From assembly GCF_000003815.2 (NCBI RefSeq), contig NC_049979.1, positions 15,288,688 through 15,352,687 on the forward strand: a stretch of 64,000 nt of DNA, in the 5' to 3' direction. Origin of the DNA: Branchiostoma floridae. Taxonomy: Eukaryota > Chordata > Leptocardii > Amphioxiformes > Branchiostomatidae. The notes below the pieces were generated by a model, which saw only the letters and a program-made list of their open reading frames with translations, was not told where the DNA came from and made no database searches. Shown one piece after another: positions 24,977-36,960 of the stretch (positions are counted from its first letter, which is position 1; each line of letters starts with the position of its first letter). Made by a program: the position numbers and the translations under genes.

Positions 24977-25492
24977 TGCATGGCACCTTTCTTCCATTGA
25001 CTGCCATAGAGAAAAAGCAAGGACGTTACCACATCTGATAAGNNNNNNNNNNNNNNNNNNNNNNNNNNNNNNNNNNNNNNNNNNNNNNNNNNNNNNNNNN
25101 NNNNNNNNNNNNNNNNNNNNNNNNNNNNNNNNNNNNNNNNNNNNNNNNNNNNNNNNNNNNNNNNNNNNNNNNNNNNNNACATGAAAAGAGTAAGCTGCAT
25201 GGGAGCAGCAGAAATGATGATGTATCATTGCATGTCAGACGCTGAGGGGGACTATGTGGACCCATGTTCGTGTGACACGAGCGATGACATGTTTTGTAGG
25301 AGGTGGGCCGCGCTCTCCGCCTTAACTTGCGTGGTACCGTGCCTCTTGTGTTATCCGCCTCTCCAGCTGTGCTACAAGTGTGGAATCCGGTGTCGGTGCT
25401 GCGGCGGGAGGCACAAAGCCGTATGATGCATGGCACCTTTCTTCCATTGACTGCCATAGAGAAAAAGCAAGGACGTTACCACATCTGATAAG
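24729..25492 (+). other. Probable misassembly: 314-bp duplication around an N gap
   Basis: Positions 24,729-25,042 (Sprouty-domain coding and the start of the 3' UTR) are repeated without visible change at 25,179-25,492, a shift of exactly 450. The first copy runs into 136 N (25,043-25,178); the second begins immediately after them and continues into unique 3' UTR. That is what two overlapping contigs placed end to end would give. The second stop at 25,424-25,426 should therefore not be read as a second gene or duplicated exon. Confidence 0.9.
25043..25178. other. Assembly gap, 136 N
   Basis: 136 N between two identical sequences; see the duplication entry. The real distance is probably negative (an overlap). 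Confidence 0.99.
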
Positions 25493-27209
25493 CGACAATT
25501 ATCGCGTGCAGGATTCTTGTGGAAACGATACATATGCCCGTAGTTCCAGGGCCACAATTGCAAAACGATCCTCGCTCCACTGTGAAATGGTCGGCAGGGA
25601 GCGTGTGTGTAGGAGCTGGTCAGACTGTAGAGTTTATATAGTAAATAGTGTATATAGAGAGTTGGCAAGTTTATTGGCATTGTTACCACATGAAAGCATT
25701 TGTAGACTTTTGTAAAAAAGGCAAAAACAATGTGATGGCTTTAATGAAAAAAAGGCTATTCATGAATTGAGAGACAGCAAATGAGGATGGGTAAATCTAG
25801 ATAGCTCTATTTCCTTAATAGTTGTATTTATTATTGTGTGCATGATAGCATGTAGGATGGCTTCCCAGCATTCTCTATGCCTTAAACTTTGCATTCCAAC
25901 CTCTGGCTGGGCACCAAGGGCAGCCTCGGTCTCACGCAGCTGAGATGGCATTAACCTCAAGTGACCCTAAGATCAACAAAGCTCACCTGACCAAGTCTGG
26001 GTTCCAACCACCCATTTTTAAAAGTCAATTGTCCTTTGGATAGATAGATAGACACATTGGCATCTTTTACCAACAGAGTCTTATATTTGATTGCCTAGTT
26101 CTGGTCTTGACAAGTCAGAATTTTTTTGGATAATTGAAGTGATTCATACATGTAGGTAAACTGGTTCTTACTTTGCTTTATGTGTCTGTTATAAAAGTAT
26201 AACAACAATGATGAAAAATTTTAAGATAACGATTGTTTGAATTCATATTTAGTTAAAAGAATGAAAATAAATTTTAAAATTTCATACAGTGCAGAAAACC
26301 CCCATAACTGGTATTGTTGCCCATTGTGTTTCCCCATGAATATTTGGCGGGATTAAGTCCACCCAGTTTGAGACTTTAGAGGCAAACTGTATTTTGCCCA
26401 AATTCCTTGAGGAGCTATTGGCAGTGACACAGGATGTCTTGTCACTCAAAAAAAGCTTTTTTTAATGTCCTAGGATTTTGAGGACATCAATACACGGAAT
26501 TCTATTTCATCAGTCAAGTTATCAGGTCTCGTAACCTTAAATGAACCCACTACCTTCAGGGACTGTGCCAGTAAAGGCATACATATTTAATGGCAGGGTT
26601 TTATTTCCTTGTATGTGGTCATTTTTCTCAACAAAGAAACGCATTGCTGTGATGCCTGTAGTCCCCTCATGGTCCACCCATTTCTGAAGCATTTATGTCA
26701 ACATTTGTTCCCTTGAGGTTGAGCAGTAATGTAGCACAGGAATGGGGTGAGCTTTTATAGATAAGTCATTTTCTGAAATCCAGATTATTGGTAATATGAC
26801 AGTGCCCCATCTCCAGATATTCAGTCAGGCTTCTGGGGTCTGTGTTGTACAAATTGATGTGTCTTCTGGCCTCTACAATAAAGACATCAGTATTATTGGG
26901 TATTTTTAGGACAAAATTGCCCAAAAAACTACATCATTTGAATTAGATTTGATGAAATGACAATAGATTCTGTCACCCTATTCAAGATTGTTTTCTGTGA
27001 ACCATCACCCTGATATCTAAAGTGTGTTACATGCTAAAAATCAGGTTTGGGTTGAAAGAAATCATTCCCTATTAATATACAGTATTAGAGATGCTTTTCC
27101 TACTCAGAGAACATCTCTTGAAAATTGTGCCCCCTAGCATTCCTTGATAAAATTACAGAACAGGGACAGTGCTGAAGTACAAGAATTTTTTCCTATACCC
27201 CTTTCAATT

Positions 27210-27305
27210 TAGCCTGGAGCCTTGTTAGCTTTTGTTGCTCTTGAGCGTCGTGGGGTAGCGACCTTTCGGAGCAGACCAAAGCTAGCAAGGCTGGATTCTA
27301 GGCTA
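27210..27305. mobile_element. 96-bp MITE with 9-bp target-site duplication CTTTCAATT
   Basis: Ends TAGCCTGGAGCCTTGTTAGC and, in reverse complement, TAGCCTAGAATCCAGCCTTG. The host sequence CTTTCAATT is repeated exactly at 27,201-27,209 and 27,306-27,314. A 9-bp duplication points to the Mutator superfamily. Confidence 0.75.
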
Positions 27306-28839
27306 CTTTCAATTCAATAGGTAATGTTATATAAAGGCTCCCCCACCCACCTACATTGCTTCAGTTGTCTGCCCTCCCCCTTGAGTGGTGGCAGTTTGCA
27401 ACAACGTACAGGTAAAATTTAAAACCTAGTTCTGACAGGTTCAGATGCTGTGAGGGTTGTGGTGGTGAGAAAAGTGCTGTCAGTAATAGTTGTCAGTCTA
27501 CATGTTGCTGCATTGCTGTGCCTCTGCTTTTATCTTAACTGATTTTTTCTCCATAAAATTATTTTTTGTGTAGGGTTTTGAAAAGCACCCACCTTATCCC
27601 CACTAGTGTTAATTTGTTAGGTAGGTTGAAGTAGAGGCTGATGATTCAAATGTTTTACAGATCGGCAAATACATGTAGAACAACAGAAATCTTGGGATGA
27701 AGGTGTATACTTGTAACATTACATACATATATTGGCAAATGTATATCCTGCACAAAACTAGCCCTGCTCCTTTTAGCATCTGCAGCAGCAGGAAAAAAAT
27801 ATCTTACTGCAGGAATTTAAACAGTGTTGTCATCCTTACTCTATATCCTTATGGAACTGTGCCTTGGCAGATGGTTAAAAACCAAGGAACTGAAAGAGTA
27901 AGACCTGATCTCTGCCTTTCTGTGAGACTTGTTCATTCACAATGCTTTGACAGTTGGACTGATTGGGCTTTCCTGTACCTGAATGTACATGTATTATTCA
28001 CAGGGCATGAGAGCATCTTTTATTTTAAGAGTTGTGCATAGGGCTTTTGATTTGATTCTGCTTTACTGCAAATGATAACCATGTTAACCCAAATACTTGT
28101 ATATTGCATTGGTTGGTGGATCGACGTGGCTTCTTTTGTGCAAGGAGCCACTGGTATGTCTTGTAAATATATACTCATAATCAGACTTGATGATGACAAA
28201 CTCCCTTCAACTATGTATAGAAAGAACAAAAATTATGAAACTAAATTTTATTCTGATTTATCAAAGATACAAAATATTTTTATGGGCTGTGTGTGATTTT
28301 GTGACACTCCAATGGCTCTGAGCGTAGTGCAGTCCCCCAAAACTTCTGTTGTAAAAAAAGTGTTGATTGAACATGTAGCCTCCTCCAATAGGCATTATCG
28401 GCTTCCTACATGCAAATGTATGCCTGTTGTAACAAACTTTATTCCCATGTATGTATACTGTACAAAGTAGAAACCTTAAAATGGTTTTAAGGGAAGATAT
28501 GCAATTACCTTATTACTACTGCCTATTTTGTATGACTGCTTTAGTCTAGCTTTCTTATTTGCACTGTTTTTATAATATGAGAAGAATGGACCTTTCCATA
28601 CAGGCAGGGCAGTGATTTGGCCTGCCTTGTACCATGGGGCTGGCTTATAACGGCATCTTGTTTTGTACCCTTTTGACTCAGACTGCACTGAAGATGAAGT
28701 TAGGTTGTTGTAGTACGAGGGATGCTCGTCAGTTGCCATGTGGACTTCGCAGAATATTGACGTGTGAAGTAATCATGTTCAAGGTCATGGCGTAGGACCT
28801 GGTGTAGGACAGATGGGAGAGAATGCCACAGACGTGGCA

Positions 28840-28845
28840 AATAAA
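28840..28845 (+). terminator. Polyadenylation signal AATAAA, probable SPRED 3' end
   Basis: AATAAA followed by a GT/T-rich tract 15-40 bp downstream. Best candidate for the distal SPRED cleavage site. Confidence 0.5.
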
Positions 28846-28860
28846 CAATTTGCAGTTCTA

Positions 28861-30209
28861 CTGGCATGTTGTGTTGTTTTTCTTATGGTTCAATGCTTTT
28901 TGAGATTCCTCCAAGACTTCTTTATTTTGGTATGCTGATATGAGTAGTATATACCTGTCACAAGGGCCCTGTAGTGTTCATCAGTAGTATCACACTTTCA
29001 AACGTTAGTAGGCATGAGGCTGGGGAACTTTGCAAATATGATTACTAATATCAAGGAGGATAAAGGTGACCCATCTATGGTCAAACTATTGATTTTACCA
29101 GAAGATGGAGTTTAAGTCATTATTCTGCTCCCAGTGCCAACAGACAATTACCTTTGATAATGCAACATCGAAGAAAGCGGGCCAAGTTGCAAATGGGCTG
29201 ACTAAAATGCAAGCCTTAATTTTCAGTTCTTTGGCGTGGGACCTAAAGCAGGGGTGGTTCAGGTGTAAATGTTTCTTATAACTGAAACATTGATTTTTTT
29301 TAGTGTAATATTAAATGAGCCTGGCATATTTATCAAGAAGAGAGAGAGGAATCCCCCACATCCACACACATACAAGTTGACACAAATATAGCCAGTCTTT
29401 CATTGCATCCCCCCATCCCAGGGATCAACTGTTTGTTGTGTTATGTCTTGGATTACCTTTCTCCACAAGGAAGTTCCATCAGAAGCACAACCATACTTAT
29501 TGTAGACTTGACTGGCTGTATAGCCACGGGGAAGATTTCAGCATGAGCACACTATGCAGTCTTATTTCATACCTTGGTATTTGAAAATTACATAAAGGAA
29601 ACATAGTACGAATCACCAAAATGTGCATGCATAGAAAACGGCTTTCATGCATTATCAAATAAAATGTTCTAGTCCAAATAACTAGGAAACTATTAACCTT
29701 CTAGAATAACAGGAAGCTAAACAAATATTTCCTTTGTGAAGTAAATTGCATATATTCAACAGACAGCAATAATTGTGAAATATTCCTCCTTGCATGCCAT
29801 CAGACCAGTGATAACTGCTACTTTGCAGTTATCACTACTAGATGCAGCACAGAGCCCCCATGATAGGGTCCATTCAGTCTTGAGGCTGGCTGCAAGGCTA
29901 ATTCAGGAAGGGAAAAGGTAGGTTTCCATGCAAAAGCATGGTTCACCGTCTAATATGGATGACAACTCTTGGTATGAATAGAGGAGAAGGCGATGCCAAA
30001 AATCCTGTGGGTCCCAGTTACCTTTGTGAGATCGTCCGCCATGCACATGGCCACATTCGCGCAGAGGAAGAGAGCCGAGTCTTTAAATGCACACTGGCAA
30101 CATCACCAAAGAATCTTCGCCTGTTAAGAAGGCTCTTCGATAAGCTTTTGGCATACCGAGGAACAGGGAAACATTGAAGCTAGAATAAGAGTTGTTAATC
30201 GAATAGCAC
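28861..30209. other. Intergenic stretch
   Basis: No supportable exon. Contains the 12-bp hairpin at 29,807-29,836. Confidence 0.45.
29807..29836. repeat. Perfect 12-bp hairpin, 6-nt loop
   Basis: AGTGATAACTGC and its exact complement separated by TACTTT. Intergenic. It could be a small structured relic; no function is evident. Confidence 0.6.
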
Positions 30210-30218
30210 GACCTGACG

Positions 30219-30389
30219 TAATCTCCAAGCAGATCCTACAGTAGCATAAGATAGTATCAAAAGCTGGTAGAGGAGTGAAGCTGGCTTAGGAGTGTGTCTC
30301 GTTATAACGTTACCGTGTACAAGGCAAATGGACACCTTTCGGCCATTTTGGTACAATCTTATGCCATTGCAGGATCTGCTTGGAGATTA
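30219..30389. mobile_element. 171-bp MITE with 9-bp target-site duplication GACCTGACG
   Basis: Ends TAATCTCCAAGCAGATCC and its complement GGATCTGCTTGGAGATTA, with pairing extending to about 33 bp with mismatches. The exact duplication GACCTGACG flanks it at 30,210-30,218 and 30,390-30,398. The 9-bp duplication indicates a Mutator-like MITE. A related end sequence occurs at 47.06-47.16 kb and, as a single end, at about 12,354. Confidence 0.8.
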
Positions 30390-30631
30390 GACCTGACGAA
30401 CACAGCCTGTACTTTAATAGGGTGTCTGACCTCCCCAGCGGGGGCTTCTGATTGGAGTAAGGTTAACTGATTTGCCATCTTTCTATAATTGCACACCGAC
30501 CTAGTTCGAACGTTACCTAGTTTTAGCATTAGAAAACTCAACTAGGGACCGAACACACATGCATACCCTTGGGGCGCAAAAAGGGTAGATGGCTAGCCTG
30601 CAGGGCCCAGACTTTTCCGTAAACCTCCTTA

Positions 30632-30861
30632 AGGCCCCCTCTCACTTGACGTGCGGCTGCGTTCGTTCACTGCGGTACTGTTTTGTTATTTTCTCCGATT
30701 TGTTATAATTCAGATATTTCGCAATACGTAAAAGTGTGACATAGAAGACCACAAAATACACAACAAGTAAGAAAATTCGTTCTTTATCTCTGAAATTCGT
30801 TGAGCATCTTCCGAACGCAGCAATGCCGCAAGCGTGCCGCACGTCAAGTGAGAGGGGGCCT
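30632..30861. mobile_element. 230-bp MITE with perfect 26-bp ends and TTA duplication
   Basis: Ends AGGCCCCCTCTCACTTGACG and its exact complement, with TTA on both sides (30,629-30,631 and 30,862-30,864). The perfect ends show it is young. The TTA target and GC-rich end suit PIF/Harbinger. It lies 0.2 kb upstream of the TOMM40 promoter, next to a gap. Confidence 0.8.
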
Positions 30862-30922
30862 TTAGTGATGAAACTGCTGCTTCACATTCTGTGTATCATA
30901 ACAAAGACGCCTCCCAGCGAAG

Positions 30923-31022
30923 NNNNNNNNNNNNNNNNNNNNNNNNNNNNNNNNNNNNNNNNNNNNNNNNNNNNNNNNNNNNNNNNNNNNNNNNNNNNNN
31001 NNNNNNNNNNNNNNNNNNNNNN
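30923..31022. other. Assembly gap, exactly 100 N
   Basis: Unknown-size gap just upstream of the TOMM40 promoter. Confidence 0.99.
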
Positions 31023-31079
31023 TTACCAGAATTCATGGTGATTTCTTACGCTCATTATTGATTATCTACCAGATTTAGG

Positions 31080-31262
31080 TTGACCCGGAAGTGAACTCTG
31101 ACGTCATGACCTCCACTTCCTTGGTTCGCCGGATTGCACATGGCGGCGGTTTGACATTGTAGCCATCGACTGCTTCAGCTTTACGGCTCCAGTATTCGTT
31201 GTTTATCGCGCGGTCACCTTCCGTATCTGCTTCGTCGTTATTGATAAGATACAGAGATAGTC
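31080..31262 (+). promoter_or_regulatory. TOMM40 promoter and 5' UTR
   Basis: Within 65 bp there are an ETS/GABP site (CCGGAAGT, 31,085-31,092), a perfect CRE (TGACGTCA, 31,099-31,106) and ATGGCGGC (31,139-31,146, YY1-type). ETS (NRF-2), CRE and YY1 sites are typical of TATA-less promoters of nuclear genes for mitochondrial proteins, which fits the gene downstream. The exact start site is not visible. Confidence 0.65.
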
Positions 31263-34200
31263 ATGGGGAATGTTTTAGCAGCGGGTCCGGGCCCGACAGC
31301 GGGCCAGGGGGTTCCAAACCTCGGTGCCTTCCCCCCTCCTCCTCCCCCCACTTCTGCACAAGGTGCCGCTGCAGGGTCACCCGCGCCGGGACAGCCCGAA
31401 CAGAAAACAGACGACAAATCAACCAACCCGGGAACATTCGATGAGCTACACAAGAAGTGCAAAGGTACTTTGTCGTTTGATTAAGGATCTAAATACAGTA
31501 GGCTGAATGTAACTTTCATGTTCCCATTTGCCCCCCTCCCCACCATACAACCCATAATTTCACACGTGCACATAGATAGTGTATAAATTTGTAAGTATTT
31601 TATCGAATTTCTTAGTAGTATTATTATCATCGATCCGTTCTAAACGTTCATCAATGTCCCATACACCCGTGGGAGATTTAGGTAATGATTTCTCATATGG
31701 ATTATTTGTCTTAGAGGTCATATGCTAAAATTGCTAAAAATCAGACTAAAAATGTATATGTAAGTGAGCCCTATAAAATTCATGTATTGAATGGCTGATG
31801 CGATCAGTAGTATTAACTTACAATCGAAAGATTAATCTGCGACTTTTTATGGATCCAAAACCCACTAAAATTTTTGAGAAACTGTACCTATAGTTATAAT
31901 GTTATGCTACATATTTTGCAGTTTACCATTTACACAATTGAGACATCTACCTAGTCCTCACCTGTGCTTCTGTTCAATGTGTTGTTTGCAGAAGTCTTCC
32001 CCAACCCGATGGAAGGATGTAAGCTGGTAGTGAACAAGGGCATCAGTAACCACTTCCAGGTCAACCACACCATCTCCCTGTGTGCGTTTGGGCCGTCCTC
32101 CTACCATTTCGGTGCCACGTACGTCGGTACCAAACAGATTAGTCCATCTGAGGTGAGCTTCTCACGTGTGGCAAGATACATTTTTTCACAAGTTGTCATG
32201 TGAGCAAACTGGTTTCGTTCTAGCTAGTACATTTTAGCGTAGTGGCCCACTACGCTAAAATTTGTGACCCCTACGCTAAAAAATAAGGGCCACTACGCTA
32301 ATTTTAACTAGTGTAGTGGTGCTTTGCTGTCATTTGCTTTTTCAACAATGACTAATAAATGTCTGAACAATGAAAAATGATGATATGCCACTCAAAACTG
32401 ACCCCAAAATCCTAACTTTTAACTCTACATCTTCAAATCTCACTGTGGAAGGACCAAGACCCCCCCTTCCACACCAATCTCCTGATTAGTCGCTTTGCTA
32501 ACATGCCATTCCCACTACGCTAAAATAAAATCCTGGCTAGAACCCTGATTTGTAATGACTTAATCATGCTGCTCAGCTGTTTTCTGGTATCCAGTTTTCT
32601 TGATTGTACTAGTTTTTCGTCACAAACCTTTGCCGTAGTTATGTTTAACATTTAACAGAACATGGAAGTACATTTTTGTACTAATCTTTACAAGACGTTC
32701 ATCAACCTCCTTGGAATTCTCATCTAGAAATTGTTTTGTTTTTTTGTAATAAATATTTTGGAAAAATTTCTTGGAATATGTGATAAATATCCAATATCAT
32801 TCTATCATTGAGCTGTCTTTAAGTGTTTAACTATGTTTTTTTCTTTTCTTTTCCAGGCATACCCTGTCCTTCTGGGAGATATAGACACCTCTGGTAGTTT
32901 GAATGCCCAAATGATACATCAGATCACAAATAGAATTCGTACAAAAGCTGTGGTCCAGGTGAGAAGGAACCTACCTGCTAGTTTCCCTTCACCCCATTCC
33001 ATAATACACAAATGTATATCATTGCCGTCTTAATCTTATTCTACAGATTGTTTGAAACCAAGATGGTGTTTGGAGCTGAGAGGAAATTTGTTGATCTGCA
33101 TTAATTGGCTGTGTCACAGGACTGCACCAAATTGCACAAAGTATTATTGTTAAAGTGAGCACAAACCTGCATTTAGTCAAGTGAGTTGAGTTTATTGAGC
33201 TTATCTTTCAGGGCTCATTAAAAAAAAAACACAGTATGTTCATTGTACACATAGATGGACAGATATCATGCACTCAAAACAGATGCAAATACATATATGT
33301 ACATAAAGTCAAGAAGTCATGAGTTCAGAGATGAGATTCTTGCCTTATCTTTAGAATAAACTGTGGCTTGTTCATCCTTCCTCAGACACAACAATCCAAG
33401 TGGGCTATGGTCCAGCTGGATGCAGACTACAGAGGGGACGACTACACGGCGAGTGTAACGTTGGGAAACCCCGACTTTGTGAACGAGAGCGGCATCGTGG
33501 TGGCACACTACTTACAGCGGATAACCAAGAGGTTATCGCTGGGCGCTGAGCTGCTGTACCACCACACCCAGGGCCAGGAGGCTGCCATTGTTACTGTAGC
33601 AGGCAGATACACAGGTAATGTGATTTGTTCTGTGTTTGGTAGAGGGTTTAATATGTGTAGATAGAAGTATATGTATATGTGAACTTTTCTCATGATAAGA
33701 TATTCTTGTGCCATCCAAACAGAACTTTTTATGTTTCATTCATGATTGAGTGAATTTGAATGTCAGTTCTCGCAATGAATTGCTAGAGTCTCGTCTTAAA
33801 AAACACTGGCTATACCAACTGGTGTGTTTACAAAACATATGTTCTTGTTTGAATAGGACCACACAGGAATAGGCTAAGTAACTCACCCATGGTTGCGGAA
33901 GTACATGTACCCCAATATCTGTCAAGTTATTATTCTTGTTAAGTGAACACACACTGAAGAAAGATGTAACACTTCTGTGTGGTTGTGTAGATGTTAAATC
34001 TCAGCTATTTTCAACAGAGTGCTGGACCTTTATGAGAACTTTTTTGAATTTTAGGATATTCCAGTTTTCAACAATGTACTGGATGACCACTCCTCAACTT
34101 CTAACACTTGGCTACATGAACCTGTGATATCAGCAGTGGTCAAAAGTGTCAGAAAGTTTCATGATCATGTGCTGAGCTATTGTCTTCATTCCTCCTCTCC

Positions 34201-35617
34201 ACAGGTGATAACTGGATAGCCACAGGTAACCTGGGTGGAGCTGGGTGCCATGCAAGCTACTATCATCAAGGTACACAATTCATAAGAGGCAATTTCAAAA
34301 CACTGTCCTATATTTTAATGTCAAACCTTCAGCATGTGACGCATGTTCTTACGGATGTGTATCATACTTAATCAGTGGGAAGAACAACATTTTAGTTTTA
34401 ATGTGGTCATTTCATTCCAACAAAATGCTAATTTTAAGCCTGTTGCATTGTTTAGGGTAAAATGTTCTAATTCTGTTGTTTAATCGGGAAAACTAGCACA
34501 CACTTAAGTAATGGAGAATTAAAATCAACTGAAGCTCCCCCTTCTGTGTGTGTTTGTGCTCCAGGTAACGAGTATGTGCAGGTTGGTGTGGAGTTTGAGG
34601 CGAACCTCAGGGCGCAGGAGAGCGCAGTCAGTCTGGGCTACCAGCTGGATGTACCCAAGGCAAATATGGTGTTCAGAGGTAAGCAAGGTATCAAGGGTAG
34701 TGCTAGGCCTTGCCAGATTAAATTCTGGAAGTTTCGTGGCCATCCTACTCATGGTCTAGTCTTGTCATATCTAAGAAAAGCCTTGGTCAGACATGTACAG
34801 TTGTAGTACTATGTGTCAAACAGGCAGCTTAAATAGTTTTGCTGTGAATGCACCAGAAAAATTGGACTTGAGTTAGATATCATCTGGTACAAAGATACAC
34901 ATTTTATACTTAGGACAGTTGGTTTCAATGTGTATCATATTTTGTATTATGAACGCTGATTACAGTGTGCAATAGTTGCAGAGTGCACTTTTGCTGAGTG
35001 GTAGTTTGTGGGTATGTGTACTGGACTCTGATTGGTGCCAGTTTATCCAGTAAGTCATGATTGATCATGGCTGCACATCAAGTGATGTATCCTGAATGCT
35101 GATTGGCTGCTGTATGTGTTACAAAATGTATGCTGAATGAGCAATTAAAGATGCAATTATATCTGGACTAATGATTGTGGTGAATGCTGATTGGTGTTCT
35201 TGAAAGATGACAACAGGTAACCAAAGTTTGTATTATTCTGTCTGTGGTTAATAGGATGGTGTTAACTTATCAACCACAGACAGAATTAAGTGCTTATACA
35301 AGTTAAACTGTCAATGACCCAGAACAAAACAACCACCTTTGACCCATCGCTGATGTCACACTTCTGTGATGTCATCTGTTCTGATCAATCAGGTCAGTTA
35401 TCTTGAAAAATACCAGAAATCGCAACATTCTATAAGTCTACTCTCTCCATAACCTAACTTTATTTCTTCTCCCACAGGAATGTTGGATAGTAACTGGACA
35501 GTAGCAGCCGTCTTGGAGAAAAAGCTGCAGCCCCTCCCCTTCACCTTTATGCTCAGCGGCATGCTCAACCACACAAAGAACCAGGCTCGCTTCGGCTTTG
35601 GGTTACTCATAGGCTAA
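31263..35617 (+). CDS. TOMM40: TOMM40, mitochondrial outer-membrane translocase channel (complete, 7 exons)
   Basis: Exons 31263-31464, 31992-32152, 32857-32958, 33386-33614, 34205-34270, 34565-34678 and 35478-35617 (stop TAA). Together they total 1014 bp, 337 aa; every intron is GT..AG and all phases close. Residues 1 to about 58 are a Gly/Pro/Ala-rich leader with six consecutive prolines, as in vertebrate Tom40. Then come [56 protein letters not shown] and [10 protein letters not shown], all conserved Tom40 beta-barrel segments. The C-terminus RFGFGLLIG fits the beta-signal read by the SAM complex. Tom40 forms the barrel through which nearly all nuclear-encoded precursors enter mitochondria, with Tom22, Tom20, Tom70 and small Toms. 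The start was chosen because it is the first ATG after the promoter and gives the expected MGNVLA leader. No defects seen. Confidence 0.97.
32211..32545. mobile_element. Inverted-repeat element with TTTTAGCGTAGTGG motifs, in TOMM40 intron 2
   Basis: The left end GGTTTCGTTCTAGCTAG is matched by the right end CTGGCTAGAACCC in reverse, and next to each lies the motif TTTTAGCGTAGTGG or its complement. That motif occurs five times (near 32,233, 32,248, 32,270, 32,291 and 32,513) in alternating orientation. No coding capacity; flanking duplication not resolved. Confidence 0.55.
34940..35200 (+). repeat. Degenerate array of GAATGCTGATTGG units in TOMM40 intron 6
   Basis: Related blocks GAACGCTGATTA (34,949), CTCTGATTGGTG (35,023), GAATGCTGATTGGCTG (35,094) and GAATGCTGATTGGTG (35,182) are spaced about 70-90 bp apart. 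Three contain ATTGG, the reverse CCAAT box. It may be an old minisatellite or a cluster of NF-Y-type sites. Confidence 0.4.
35235..35286. repeat. Perfect 15-bp inverted repeat, 22-nt loop
   Basis: ATTCTGTCTGTGGTT at 35,235-35,249 pairs exactly with 35,272-35,286. It lies in the last intron of TOMM40, about 190 bp before the final exon. Confidence 0.65.
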
Positions 35618-36780
35618 TCATGGGGTGGGGGCCGCCATTTCATTCCCCTGTACATTGTGTCATACATGTAGACTGGAGGTCTCTGCTAGCTCTTCTTACA
35701 ACCTTCCATCTTTTAGAAACTCCTAGGTACAGATATGGATATAAATCAATATTTAGACAGAAGGTTTCTAAGTTCCTGAATACTAAATATTTCAGGTTAG
35801 GATAGGAAAAAATTCAGGGCTATTTGTGACCTAAATGAGGGAAGAAAAAATATCATGTGGGCCATCTCCTAAGATTTGATACATGTACATTGTGTTTGGA
35901 CCATGTCAGCACTACATGTCATCAAATTTTACACTCTGTTATGTGCTTGTTCACCATCTCCCCCTGTCTGCTTACAATTGTACTGCACAGCATTATACAT
36001 TCATACTACTATCTACTGTCAATGTATGTCAACTTTAGGGAGCGGACATTTATTTGTGCAGTTGTCATCTTTTGTCCAAAATTGTGTATCCTCAGGAGAA
36101 ACAATATTCACATTTATGCCCATTGAGTAAGATTTGTGAACTGGACTACTCATATTCCCATGGTTATCCCACATCTAAACAGGTTTTGAGAAAAGCACCC
36201 TCAAGTGGGTTGTTGCTAAGCTACATAAGTACATGTATTAAGGTATTTGATAATCTGAAGAATCCTTTGAAATGGATCCAGATATTTCCTAAAATGTACC
36301 CATTTTCCTTCAATAAAAGAAATCCAAAAACAGAAGTCACAAAATTTTTGTCATAAAACTAAGTTAATGCACAGTATTGGCATTTACCAAAGGACAGACA
36401 TGGGTAAAAACATAGAATGCTTTGGTGAGATAATGATATAGGTATTGTCTCAATATTATTCCCTAAGAAGCTGCTTTCTGTCGCAATGAAGGTGACAACT
36501 GACAAAATGTTAGTCACCTTGCTGTTGTTACCTCTGCTTAGTGCATGCGATAGTTCTCCATGTATTCTACATTATTCCACACACTACCTGTTTTCTACTT
36601 CAGATGTTTCAATATGGATATTGCTACTACAGGACAAATAAGATTATGAAGATTTCTCATGAAGTATTCTAAGAAATCTATGTACAAAATGAACCTGTAT
36701 CATGTAATCACTTTTTATAGATGCGAATGGAGATTTGTCTGATGGCCATGAGTCATTCCAATAAAGCATCAGGTTCTCGA
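35618..36780 (+). other. Probable TOMM40 3' UTR
   Basis: No exon is visible. Two AATAAA hexamers occur, at 36,312-36,317 and 36,760-36,765. The second is followed by GT/T-rich sequence (GTCTGGACTGTCTCTG) and is the better candidate 3' end. Confidence 0.5.
36760..36765 (+). terminator. Polyadenylation signal AATAAA, probable TOMM40 3' end
   Basis: AATAAA followed by a GT-containing tract about 20-35 bp downstream. The alternative is 36,312-36,317. Confidence 0.5.
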
Positions 36781-36960
36781 CGTCTGGACTGTCTCTGTAG
36801 CTTCCCTTAGTTAACTAGCAGCGTGTGTGTTGAACTATGGACCAGGGGAGGCACAGCCAACCCAGGTCTTTATTACACTTCTAATGGCAACTTGATAAAG
36901 GATTATGCTTCATCTGAGTTAAGGTCAGTTTTATTGTACCTTTGTTTTAATAGAATAGAA

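Larger units (their letters stand above)
25427..28860 (+). other. Probable SPRED 3' UTR
   Basis: No coding exon is visible here. AATAAA occurs at 26,266-26,271, and at 28,840-28,845 where it is followed within 25 bp by a GT-rich tract (GCATGTTGTGTTGTTTTT), the better cleavage context. SPRED mRNAs in vertebrates have multi-kilobase 3' UTRs, which makes the distal site plausible. The 96-bp MITE at 27.2 kb would then be part of the transcript. Confidence 0.45.

Noticed and set aside
24872-25457. Open frames running through the N gap and a second Sprouty-domain frame (25,181-25,426)
   Set aside because: Artefacts of the gap and of the duplicated 314-bp sequence.
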